The notes under the pieces were generated by a model. It was not told where the DNA came from. It made no database searches and saw only the letters and a program-made list of their open reading frames with translations. A stretch of 14,581 nt of DNA from JBARRO01 sp049644265 (GTDB taxonomy: Bacteria > Bacteroidota > Ignavibacteria > UBA10030): contig JBARRO010000129.1 of NCBI GenBank assembly GCA_049644265.1, positions 1 through 14,581 on the forward strand, in the 5' to 3' direction. Positions within the stretch are counted from its first letter, which is position 1. Each line of letters opens with the position of its first letter. Shown here in pieces: positions 6,377 to 13,792 of the stretch. A program made the position numbers and the translations under genes.

Positions 6377-6402
6377 TCTACGACCTCGTAGAGGGATAGG
6401 AA
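6377..6402. repeat. ACCTCG...GGGATAGGAA element with small hairpin
   Basis: CTACG ACCT CGTAG (6378-6391) forms a 5-bp stem with a 4-base loop and is followed by GGGATAGGAA (6393-6402). ACCTCG and GGGATAGGAA also occur together at 42-58, where they overlap a palindrome. Both places also hold a GCCCGCCTGCC hairpin nearby, so the two motifs may travel together. The rest of the secA-glnB gap (to 6424) shows nothing further. Confidence 0.45.
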
Positions 6403-6424
6403 GTGTCTGATGATCAATGCGCCT

Positions 6425-9400
6425 TCATGCTCCGTGGCAGTTCTTGTACTTCTTTCCGCTTCCACAGGGGCAGGGGTCGTTGCGGCCGATCTTCTCTCCT
6501 ACGCGGATTGGTTGGATCTTTTGAGGCGGTCCTGACGGTGCTCGCTGTGCATTCTCATCGCCGGGGATCGGTTCGCGGTTTGCGGCAAAACCGGCGCCTT
6601 GTGCGGAGTCGTGTGTGAGCGTCATGTTGAGCGGGCGACGCATGCGCTGTGAAGGGAGTTGCTCGGGACGTTCCGGATACAGCTTGAAAACCATGTTGAG
6701 CACTTCATCCTGAATCAACTCCATCAGTTCCATGAACATCTTAAACGCTTCGGTCTTGTATTCCACCAAGGGGTCTTTTTGACCATAGCCGCGCAGATGA
6801 ATACCTTCCTTCAGGTCGTCCATTTCCCTCAAATGATCGCGCCATTTGGTGTCGATCACCTGGAGCATCGACATCTTCTCCAGCGTTCCCATCATCTCCA
6901 AGCCGAGCTGCTCCTCCTTGCGACGATAAAAGTCTTCTGCAGCGTGAACGATGAAATCCGCGAGACCCTGCTCTCCCTGAGTCTGGAACAACTCCGGTGT
7001 GATTTGCAGGTCGACCAGGAACCGAGAGCGAACTTCATTCTTGAGTCCTTCGATGTCACCTTCGGGAAAATACGTTTCCGATATTTTCGAGGCGACGTCA
7101 CGGAGCATGTCGAAAATATCGTCCCGCAGGCGTTCGCCGAGAAGAGCGTGCCGGCGGCGGGAATAGATGACTTCCCGCTGCTGGTTCATGACGTTGTCAT
7201 ACTCCAGCAGACGCTTGCGAATTCCGAAGTTGTTTTCTTCAACCTTCCGCTGTGCGCGTTCGACCGAGCGGGTGATCATCGGGTGCTGGATCACCTCCCC
7301 TTCCTCCAATCCCATGCGCTCCATAATTCGCGCAATCCGCTCGCTTCCGAACAGGCGCATAAGATCGTCTTCCAGCGAGAGATAGAAACGCGAGGATCCG
7401 GGATCACCTTGCCGTCCGGATCGTCCTCGCAACTGGCGGTCGATTCTGCGCGCTTCGTGCCGCTCAGTTCCGATGATGTGCAATCCGCCGACTTCTCTTA
7501 CGCCAGGGCCTAATTTGATGTCAGTTCCTCGGCCAGCCATGTTTGTGGAAATCGTCACCGCTCCCGGTAGCCCTGCATGTGCCACAATTTCCGCCTCGCG
7601 TTGATGCTGCTTTGCGTTCAGGACGTTGTGCGGGATTCCCTTTCGCTTGAGCATCCGGCTGATTGTCTCCGACACATCCACGCTGGTCGTTCCGACAAGG
7701 ACCGGTTGCTGTTTCTGTCGCAGCGCTTCGATCTCGTCCATGACCGCGTTGTACTTTTCCCTCTTCGTCTTGTAGACGTGGTCGTCATAATCCTTCCGAA
7801 CCATCGGCTTGTTGGTGGGAACGACGACAACGTCGAGCTTGTAGATCTCGAAGAACTCCGAAGCCTCGGTTTCGGCAGTTCCAGTCATTCCCGCAAGCTT
7901 CTTGTACATGCGGAAGTAGTTCTGGAGGGTGACCGTTGCAAGGGTTTGCGTGTCGCGCTCCACCTTCACTCCCTCCTTGGCTTCGATTGCCTGATGAAGT
8001 CCCTCCGAATATCGTCGTCCTGTAAGAAGGCGGCCCGTAAATTCATCCACAATCATGATCTTCCCCTCCTGCACGACGTATTCGACATCTTTTTCGTAGA
8101 GGGCGTAGGCCTTGAGGAGCTGCAGGATGGTATGGATCCTGTCGTTTCGCTCGGCATAGAGCTTGTTTGCTTCGTCTTTGCGTTTTTGTTTCTCTTCGAA
8201 CGAGAGCGTTGCGTCCCCTTCGATGAGACTCAATTCGGTGCTGATATCGGGGATAATGAACAGGTCTTTATCGTGGGTGGGATACGCCTGGGCGAGGGAC
8301 TCCCTTCCTTTCTCCGTCAGGTCGATGACGTGCGACTTTTCGTCGATACTGAAGAACAGCTCATCATCGATTTCGTGCATCCGGGCGGACTGGTCCTGCA
8401 TGTACTCGCGCTCGGTCTTTTGCATGAGCGATTTGTTCGCGGGCTCCGAGAGCAGTTTCATGAGCTTGTTGTTCTTCGGAAGTCCGCGCTGGGCGCGAAG
8501 AATCTGGACTCCTGCCTCTTCAGTCTTTCCCTGCCCGAGGAACGACTCAGCCTGGGCCGTAATCTGCGCGACATAGTTCTGCTGCGCCTTGACCAGCCGT
8601 TCGACATAGGGCTTCATCTCATCGAATTTGTGGTCCTCGGATGCCACCGGGCCGCTGATGATGAGAGGCGTCCTCGCTTCGTCAATCAGGACGGAGTCCA
8701 CTTCGTCGACGATCGCGTAGTTGTAGGGACGCTGAACCATCTCCTCTGCGCTGACGACCATATTGTCACGCAGGTAGTCAAATCCAAACTCGTTATTGGT
8801 TCCGTAGGTAATGTCAGCGGCGTACTGGGTCCTGCGCTGGTGGGGGTCCATATGCTGGAGGATGACTCCCACGGTCAATCCGAGAAACTCAAAGACTTTC
8901 CCCATCCACTGGCTGTCACGAAGTGCCAAATAGTCATTCACCGTCACAATATGCACACCCCGTCCGGACAGAGCATTCAGGTAAGTCGGCAGGGTGGCGA
9001 CAAGCGTCTTACCTTCCCCTGTTGCCATTTCTGCGATTTTTCCCCTATGGAGGACAACCCCTCCCATCAACTGAACATCGAACGGGACCATGTCCCACTG
9101 GACTTTGTTGCCGGCCACTTCCCAGGTCTGACCGACAAGCCGCCGGCAGGCCTCCTTCACAACGGCGAACGCTTCCGGAAGCAAGGACTCGAGCAATTCC
9201 TCGATTCGGGCGTCGAGTTCTTTGTTCAGTTCGTCGATCCGTGCATAGAGCTTTTCGCGTTCCTCGAACGGATGCTGTTGCTTCAAGGATTCCTTTGCAG
9301 CAGCAATCTCATCATGAATTTCCCGTGTCCCCTCCTGAATCCGCGTCCGGAACTCGGCAGTCTTGTCCTTGAGCTGCTCGTCCGAAAGCGGTTTGAGCTC

Positions 9401-9496
9401 GTCAACGCGTGTGTTGACTTCTTCCGCCATCGGATACAGACTCTGAACATCCCGTTCGTTCTTCGAACCGATAAGTCTTTTTAAGAATTGCAGCAT
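6425..9496 (-). CDS. secA: Protein translocase ATPase SecA
   Basis: SecA drives secretory proteins through SecYEG by ATP hydrolysis at the inner membrane. At 1023 residues it is longer than the E. coli form (about 900). Walker A is MATGEGKT (157-164) and Walker B is DEVD (264-267). The motif TNMAGRGTDI and the following ERHEARRIDRQLRGRSGRQGD are typical helicase motifs V and VI. The C-terminal zinc site is intact (C1009, C1011, C1020, H1021 of the SEC-C motif). Extra segments lie near residues 55-105 and 300-375 (AQRGLPKNNKLMKLL region), as in Bacteroidota/Chlorobiota SecA. The start is supported by AGGGA about 8 bp before the ATG. The genes it supplies with secretion include the two lipoproteins on the other side of the divergent gap. 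Confidence 0.98.
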   Translation of the reverse strand: MLQFLKRLIGSKNERDVQSLYPMAEEVNTRVDELKPLSDEQLKDKTAEFRTRIQEGTREIHDEIAAAKESLKQQHPFEEREKLYARIDELNKELDARIEELLESLLPEAFAVVKEACRRLVGQTWEVAGNKVQWDMVPFDVQLMGGVVLHRGKIAEMATGEGKTLVATLPTYLNALSGRGVHIVTVNDYLALRDSQWMGKVFEFLGLTVGVILQHMDPHQRRTQYAADITYGTNNEFGFDYLRDNMVVSAEEMVQRPYNYAIVDEVDSVLIDEARTPLIISGPVASEDHKFDEMKPYVERLVKAQQNYVAQITAQAESFLGQGKTEEAGVQILRAQRGLPKNNKLMKLLSEPANKSLMQKTEREYMQDQSARMHEIDDELFFSIDEKSHVIDLTEKGRESLAQAYPTHDKDLFIIPDISTELSLIEGDATLSFEEKQKRKDEANKLYAERNDRIHTILQLLKAYALYEKDVEYVVQEGKIMIVDEFTGRLLTGRRYSEGLHQAIEAKEGVKVERDTQTLATVTLQNYFRMYKKLAGMTGTAETEASEFFEIYKLDVVVVPTNKPMVRKDYDDHVYKTKREKYNAVMDEIEALRQKQQPVLVGTTSVDVSETISRMLKRKGIPHNVLNAKQHQREAEIVAHAGLPGAVTISTNMAGRGTDIKLGPGVREVGGLHIIGTERHEARRIDRQLRGRSGRQGDPGSSRFYLSLEDDLMRLFGSERIARIMERMGLEEGEVIQHPMITRSVERAQRKVEENNFGIRKRLLEYDNVMNQQREVIYSRRRHALLGERLRDDIFDMLRDVASKISETYFPEGDIEGLKNEVRSRFLVDLQITPELFQTQGEQGLADFIVHAAEDFYRRKEEQLGLEMMGTLEKMSMLQVIDTKWRDHLREMDDLKEGIHLRGYGQKDPLVEYKTEAFKMFMELMELIQDEVLNMVFKLYPERPEQLPSQRMRRPLNMTLTHDSAQGAGFAANREPIPGDENAQRAPSGPPQKIQPIRVGEKIGRNDPCPCGSGKKYKNCHGA

Positions 9497-9511
9497 AAAC
9501 GATCCCTGTCT

Positions 9512-9539
9512 TTGAATATTTCCATGTGCGACATAATAT
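9512..9539 (+). promoter_or_regulatory. Candidate sigma-70-type promoter for dacB
   Basis: TTGAAT (9512-9517) and TAATAT (9534-9539) are separated by 16 bp on the plus strand, about 108 bp upstream of the dacB GTG. The AT-rich core also gives TATATT or TATTAT on the minus strand, but no well-spaced -35 was found for secA. The rest of the 151-bp divergent gap (9497-9647) shows only pyrimidine-rich sequence and no clear operator or riboswitch. Confidence 0.35.
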
Positions 9540-9647
9540 AGCTTTTTTTCACGGAAGAAGAAACAACATCACGGCCGGTCGTATTGCATTTTAACTGTTT
9601 TCGCTTCACATTTCTTCCGTTCTTTTCTTCCACCTTCATTCCGCCAC

Positions 9648-11126
9648 GTGAAAGCTGTTTTTTTCTTTCTCATCGCCCTGGTTTTCTACGCCGGTTGTGC
9701 CGGGTCGGGAATTGTTCAACCGCCTACGGACCCCGTCAAGCGTCTGAAGTACGACATCGATCGGCTTTTGTCCGATTCTCTGTTCATTCCTGCCCGAGCA
9801 GGCATCACCGTTGTCTCGCTTGAATCCGGCGACGTCCTGTACGAACGGGACAACAAAATTCTGATGCACGCGGCATCGAACCTGAAGCTCTTGACATCTT
9901 CCACAGCTCTCGATAAGCTCGGAAAGGATTTCGAGTTCAAGACCTGCACCCTCATCGATTCGATGACGGCGTCTGGAACAGTCCTCGGAAATGTGTATCT
10001 CAAAGGGTTCGGCGATCCGGATCTTAAGACGGCAGATCTCGATTCCCTTGCCAAGGTTCTCAAGTTGTGCGGAGTTGACACTGTTCTCGGTAATGTTGTA
10101 GGGGATGCTTCATACTTCGACGACCTCAGCTGGGGGAGCGGTTGGATGTGGGATGACGAGCCGGAATCCGATGAAATGTATATCAGCGCACTTTCGGTGA
10201 ACAAGAACTGTGTCAGCGTCACGGTAACACCGGGAGATTCCGCAGGAGTTCCCGCGAGGGTTTCCATCGACCCCGTGACCCGCTATACAGACCTGATAAA
10301 CAACGCCGTCACGGTCCGCGACACCGTGATGAAGCGACTCCGCGTATCGCGACGATTCAGGGAGCGGTCAAACACGATAACGGTCGATGGAGAAATTCTG
10401 GCCGATACGTCGGCGCGGCGCGTTGCCAGCATCAGTGTCTGGCAGCCGGAACTTTACGCAGCCGAGCTCTTCAAAGAGGCGATGGAACGTGCCGGAATCC
10501 TGGTCTTTGGGCGTGTCAGCATTGGCATTACCTCAGTCGCAGCTGTTGAAAAGGTCAGGCACGTGCGAAGATTGGATTCTGTCATTGTCAACCTCAACAA
10601 GGTCAGCGACAATCTTTCGGCTGAAAATACTCTCAAGACCATTGCCGCGACGGTTCTGGGTCTCCCCGGAACAGCCCAAAATGGGATAACGATCGTCCAT
10701 CAGTTTCTTGACTCGTTCGGCATTGACAGCACCCAATACGTCATGGTGGATGGCTCCGGCGTGTCACACTATAATCTGCTCACGAGCGAGATCGTGACCC
10801 GGCTTCTTCTTGGAATGTATCGCCGGAGCGACCTCTTCCCGGTCTTCTATGAATCACTTCCCATCGCCGGCATCGACGGCACGCTGGACGAACGCATGAG
10901 GAGAACTCTCGCCGAGGGAAACCTGAGGGCTAAGACCGGCACCATCAGCGGCGTCAGCTCGCTTTCAGGTTACGTCCACGGGCGTGACGGTGAGCTGCTC
11001 GCGTTTTCAATCCTCATGCAGAACTTCGCCAAATCTCCCCGAAGATACAGGAATGTTCAGGATTCCCTGGGCGTAATTCTTGCAGGTTTCAGCAGGTACA
11101 GGCAAGTTGCCCCGACGATTCATTAA
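9648..11126 (+). CDS. dacB: D-alanyl-D-alanine carboxypeptidase/endopeptidase, PBP4 type (S13), lipoprotein
   Basis: A penicillin-binding protein of the S13 (PBP4/DacB) family. It trims D-Ala or cleaves D-Ala-mDAP cross-links of peptidoglycan outside the cytoplasmic membrane. All three active-site motifs are present: S77-N-L-K80, S320-D-N322 and K429-T-G431. The large insertion between the first two is typical of the family, and GFGDPDL (121-126) matches its GGGDP-like motif. The N-terminus is a short lipoprotein signal with lipobox YAGC and Cys17 as the lipidation site, so it is probably membrane-anchored. The start is GTG, chosen because it gives a proper signal peptide; no Shine-Dalgarno is visible. 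The 492-residue length is normal. The M28 gene follows on the same strand. Confidence 0.95.
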   Translation: MKAVFFFLIALVFYAGCAGSGIVQPPTDPVKRLKYDIDRLLSDSLFIPARAGITVVSLESGDVLYERDNKILMHAASNLKLLTSSTALDKLGKDFEFKTCTLIDSMTASGTVLGNVYLKGFGDPDLKTADLDSLAKVLKLCGVDTVLGNVVGDASYFDDLSWGSGWMWDDEPESDEMYISALSVNKNCVSVTVTPGDSAGVPARVSIDPVTRYTDLINNAVTVRDTVMKRLRVSRRFRERSNTITVDGEILADTSARRVASISVWQPELYAAELFKEAMERAGILVFGRVSIGITSVAAVEKVRHVRRLDSVIVNLNKVSDNLSAENTLKTIAATVLGLPGTAQNGITIVHQFLDSFGIDSTQYVMVDGSGVSHYNLLTSEIVTRLLLGMYRRSDLFPVFYESLPIAGIDGTLDERMRRTLAEGNLRAKTGTISGVSSLSGYVHGRDGELLAFSILMQNFAKSPRRYRNVQDSLGVILAGFSRYRQVAPTIH

Positions 11127-11144
11127 AGCGCCCCCACCTACCGC

Positions 11145-12254
11145 ATGAGACTCTGGACCCGGCCGGTAAGCCTGATTTGTTCAGGACCAATCTCAAAGAC
11201 GACTTGCCCCAAAAAGGCACACAATGCGCAAAAGGAATTTTCTAAACATATTCGACAGAGTTTTTGTGACTTTTGTGCTTTCTGTGGCCAAAGAATATTT
11301 CTGAGATGGCTTCTCGTAGTTCTCGTCGCATGCACCGCAGACCCCCGGGAAAATTCTCCCCGACCGGAACTCTCAGAAACTAAGTTTGCGACTGCAGTTC
11401 CCCGGTTTGACAAAGACCGCGCGTTCCGGTATCTTCTCACGCAGACAAATTTCGGACCCCGCGTTCCGTCGACTGAGGCGCACACGCGATGTCTCAGCTT
11501 TCTCAAGTCGGAGCTTCAGGCGTACGCAGACTCCGTTTGGCTGCAGGAGTACACTGTTTCCGACCCGCGGCTTGGCTCCATGGTGCTGACAAACGTCGTT
11601 GCCGCGTTCAGGCCCGGTTCGCCATCGCGTATTTTGCTCACAGCCCACTGGGATTCACGCCCGTGGGCCGACTCGGACAAAGATCCGCGGAATCAGACAA
11701 AGCCAGTGCCGGGAGCAAACGACGGAGCGAGTGGTGTTGCGGTGCTCCTTGAGGTCTCGCGCGCAATCAAAACATCGCCAGCCCCGACGGGAATCGACAT
11801 TGTCTTCTTCGACGGCGAGGATTTCGGGTCTCATGGCAAGGATGACACCTGGTGTACCGGTTCCCGCTACTTCGCGGCCCATTTGCCTGCAGGATATGCT
11901 CCCCACTTTGGAATCAACCTGGACATGGTGGGAGACAAACATCTTCTCCTTCCACGTGAGCAACGATCGGACCGATACGCGCCCGAAGTGATGAAGCTGA
12001 TTTTCTCGACCGCAAAAGAGCTGAATATCGGTCAGTTCTCCGACACGCAAGGAGACGACGTTTACGATGACCACATACCCCTTAACGAGGCGGGAATCAG
12101 AACCGCGGATCTCATCGATTTTGACTACAGCGACGGCAATTCCAACTTTTGGCACACGACCGGGGATACGCCGGACAAATGCAGTGCAGAGAGTCTGGAG
12201 GCGGTTGGCGTTGTCCTGCTCCAGCTCATTTATACCAAATCATCACAATTCTGA
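11145..12254 (+). CDS. Zinc M28-family/glutaminyl-cyclase-like lipoprotein, 5' end altered by a repeat
   Basis: The mature part is a zinc-dependent M28-fold enzyme closest in pattern to bacterial glutaminyl-peptide cyclotransferases, which form N-terminal pyroglutamate; an aminopeptidase role is the alternative. Seen motifs are AHWDSRPWAD (H168, D170), PGANDGASG (D193), VFFDGEDFG (E225), WCTGSRYFA, NLDMVGD (D260), DDHIPL (H310) and FWHTTGDTPD (H337). A hydrophobic run RWLLVVLVAC ends in a lipobox with Cys63, so it should be an exported lipoprotein. Residues 1-52 from the ATG look unlike a signal: residues 23-49 are encoded by an inverted-repeat element. No ATG, GTG or TTG lies between that element and the lipobox; CTG at 11301 or ATA at 11295 would be the only close starts. 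The start is therefore uncertain, the enzyme call is firm at family level. Confidence 0.88.
   Translation: MRLWTRPVSLICSGPISKTTCPKKAHNAQKEFSKHIRQSFCDFCAFCGQRIFLRWLLVVLVACTADPRENSPRPELSETKFATAVPRFDKDRAFRYLLTQTNFGPRVPSTEAHTRCLSFLKSELQAYADSVWLQEYTVSDPRLGSMVLTNVVAAFRPGSPSRILLTAHWDSRPWADSDKDPRNQTKPVPGANDGASGVAVLLEVSRAIKTSPAPTGIDIVFFDGEDFGSHGKDDTWCTGSRYFAAHLPAGYAPHFGINLDMVGDKHLLLPREQRSDRYAPEVMKLIFSTAKELNIGQFSDTQGDDVYDDHIPLNEAGIRTADLIDFDYSDGNSNFWHTTGDTPDKCSAESLEAVGVVLLQLIYTKSSQF
11206..11288. repeat. Inverted-repeat intergenic element inside the M28 5' end
   Basis: The left arm (11206-11235, GCCCCAAAAAGGCACACAAT...) and right arm (11261-11288, TTTTTGTGACTTTTGTGCTT...) are imperfect inverted copies with about 25 bases between them. 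Text such as GCCACAGAAAGCACAAAAGT on the reverse strand resembles a repeat family common between genes in many environmental bacteria. Here the element stays open in the M28 frame and adds the odd peptide rich in Cys, Phe and Lys. Confidence 0.65.
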
Positions 12255-12260
12255 GAGGCC

Positions 12261-12932
12261 ATGAACCACTCACCTTCCTCGTCCTTCGGTGTCTACGAGC
12301 TTTGCAGAATTCTCGTTCCGGGATTCTACTTCACATCGCTCCTGACCATGACCATCTGGGCTGTGGCGGTGACGCCCATTCCGATCACCGGCTGGGGACT
12401 TGTTCTGCTTTTCCTGTTCGTGGTGCTCACCTCGGGACTGACCATGTACGCGAAAGAGACGACGAAACGCCGCAAAGCGTTTCTCGAGAATCAGCCGAGT
12501 TCCTATTTGCAGGCAAAGGCAAGGGTGCTGTCCGGCACTGAACCTCTGAACGACGAAGAATCGCGGCACCTGTATTTCTATCTCCTGAACAATTATGTCC
12601 CCCAGACATTTCACGAAAAGATTTTCTATTTCGGTACCATTTACCACATCATGATTCAGATCCGACGAACCTCGTTCTGGTTCGGCCTGGTGGCCGTTGC
12701 GATTCTTGGTGTTGAACTCGTTTGGGGAGCACCTCTTGCGCAGTTGCAGGGGCTCGTCGTCTTCACGGTCCTCGTTTGGCTCGTCTACTTCCTCAATGTC
12801 CGCTACAACAAAGCCGACAGGAAAATGCAGGAAAACTATCAGGACCAGATTTTCTGGCTTGAAATGAATGACGACGTCGTAAAGGACCTTCTTCGCAAGC
12901 GGCGCTCCTTCCAAAAGAACGCCAGGCTCTGA
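12261..12932 (+). CDS. Unrecognised four-helix membrane protein
   Basis: I do not recognise the family. The 223-residue protein has four predicted membrane helices, near residues 18-37, 44-64, 138-158 and 161-180. Between helices 2 and 3 is a polar stretch of about 70 residues beginning KETTKRRK, and a C-terminal tail of about 40 residues is rich in charged and aromatic residues. By the positive-inside rule the loop and both ends should face the cytoplasm. There is no signal peptide and no catalytic motif. GAGAGG lies just before the ATG. The stop overlaps the prmA ATG (TGATG), so it is translated together with prmA and Ppx/GppA. Whether it works with them or with the preceding lipoproteins is not shown by the sequence. 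Confidence 0.85.
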   Translation: MNHSPSSSFGVYELCRILVPGFYFTSLLTMTIWAVAVTPIPITGWGLVLLFLFVVLTSGLTMYAKETTKRRKAFLENQPSSYLQAKARVLSGTEPLNDEESRHLYFYLLNNYVPQTFHEKIFYFGTIYHIMIQIRRTSFWFGLVAVAILGVELVWGAPLAQLQGLVVFTVLVWLVYFLNVRYNKADRKMQENYQDQIFWLEMNDDVVKDLLRKRRSFQKNARL

Positions 12933-13792
12933 TGCTCAAGCGGTGGTATCGTATATCCCTCAAGATTCCTCTCTCCTACCAGGACCTGATTGTCGGGCAG
13001 CTTGCCTCAAACGGACTGGAAGGATTTCTTCAGGAGGAGGACTTTCTTCATTGTTTTGTACCGGTCGAACGCTGGAAGGCCCGGCAACGCCGGGACTTTA
13101 ACCAGACGCTTAAACGGTTCAGGAAAGAGTTTCCCAGGATACCGCTAAACCATACCACAGCTGTTCTGCTGGACCGGAACTGGAACAGAACGTGGGAGAA
13201 AAGCGCCGGGATTGTCGACGCAACGCCGCGCATAGTCATAAAGCCATCCTGGAAGAAGCTCCGCAAGAAAGACCGGGGAAAGATGATCCTCCGGATCGAC
13301 CCCAAAATGTCGTTCGGCACCGGACACCATGAGACAACCCGGCTTACCCTACTCCTCCTGGAACAGCATTTGCGGCCAAAGACCACTCTCCTCGATTTTG
13401 GTTGCGGCACCGGCGTCCTGGCTATCGCCGGGGCCAAACTTGGAGCTTCGCGTGTTACGGCTCTTGATATGGATCCCTGGTCCGTCGACAACGCGCGCGA
13501 GAATGTCAGGAACAACCGGGTCGGCAAGCATGTCTCCGTCATTCACGGAAGCGCGGAAAAGATTTCTTCAAAACGATTCGACTTTATCGCGGCAAACATC
13601 GACCTTCCGACCATCACCAAATATCTCCCGGCACTTCTCAAAAGTCTCAACCATGGGGGCCTTATGGTCCTCGCCGGATTGCTTATCTCCGACCTGAAAT
13701 CCATTCTTCCCCTCCTTCAGAAAAGCAATCTCATTCCCTTCGAATTGGTGGAAGAAGGGGAATGGGTCGCCTTCGCACTCTCCAAGGTCTGA
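12932..13792 (+). CDS. prmA: Ribosomal protein L11 methyltransferase
   Basis: PrmA transfers methyl groups from S-adenosylmethionine to ribosomal protein L11 in the cytoplasm. The 286-residue protein has an N-terminal L11-recognition domain ending in the linker motif NWNRTWEK (83-90). The methyltransferase domain follows, with FGTGHHETT at 128-136, the SAM-binding GCGTGVLAIA at 157-166, acidic DMDP at 179-182 and AANID at 220-224. The FGTGHHETT and NID forms differ from the proteobacterial FGTGTHPTT and NIL, as is common in Bacteroidota. The ATG overlaps the preceding stop by one base, and the stop overlaps the next ATG likewise, so all three genes are probably translationally coupled. Confidence 0.93.
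   Translation: MLKRWYRISLKIPLSYQDLIVGQLASNGLEGFLQEEDFLHCFVPVERWKARQRRDFNQTLKRFRKEFPRIPLNHTTAVLLDRNWNRTWEKSAGIVDATPRIVIKPSWKKLRKKDRGKMILRIDPKMSFGTGHHETTRLTLLLLEQHLRPKTTLLDFGCGTGVLAIAGAKLGASRVTALDMDPWSVDNARENVRNNRVGKHVSVIHGSAEKISSKRFDFIAANIDLPTITKYLPALLKSLNHGGLMVLAGLLISDLKSILPLLQKSNLIPFELVEEGEWVAFALSKV

Noticed and set aside
7577..9484. Long open frame (635 codons) opposite secA
   Set aside because: SecA is certain on the minus strand; the opposite frame has low-complexity, motif-free sequence and no sensible start region.
9497..9647. Riboswitch or leader RNA in the secA-dacB gap
   Set aside because: No conserved fold or paired helices found by eye; only a candidate promoter and pyrimidine-rich sequence.
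11171..11185. Small hairpin CCTGA-TTTGT-TCAGG as a dacB terminator
   Set aside because: A 5-bp stem without a T-run, located inside the following open frame.
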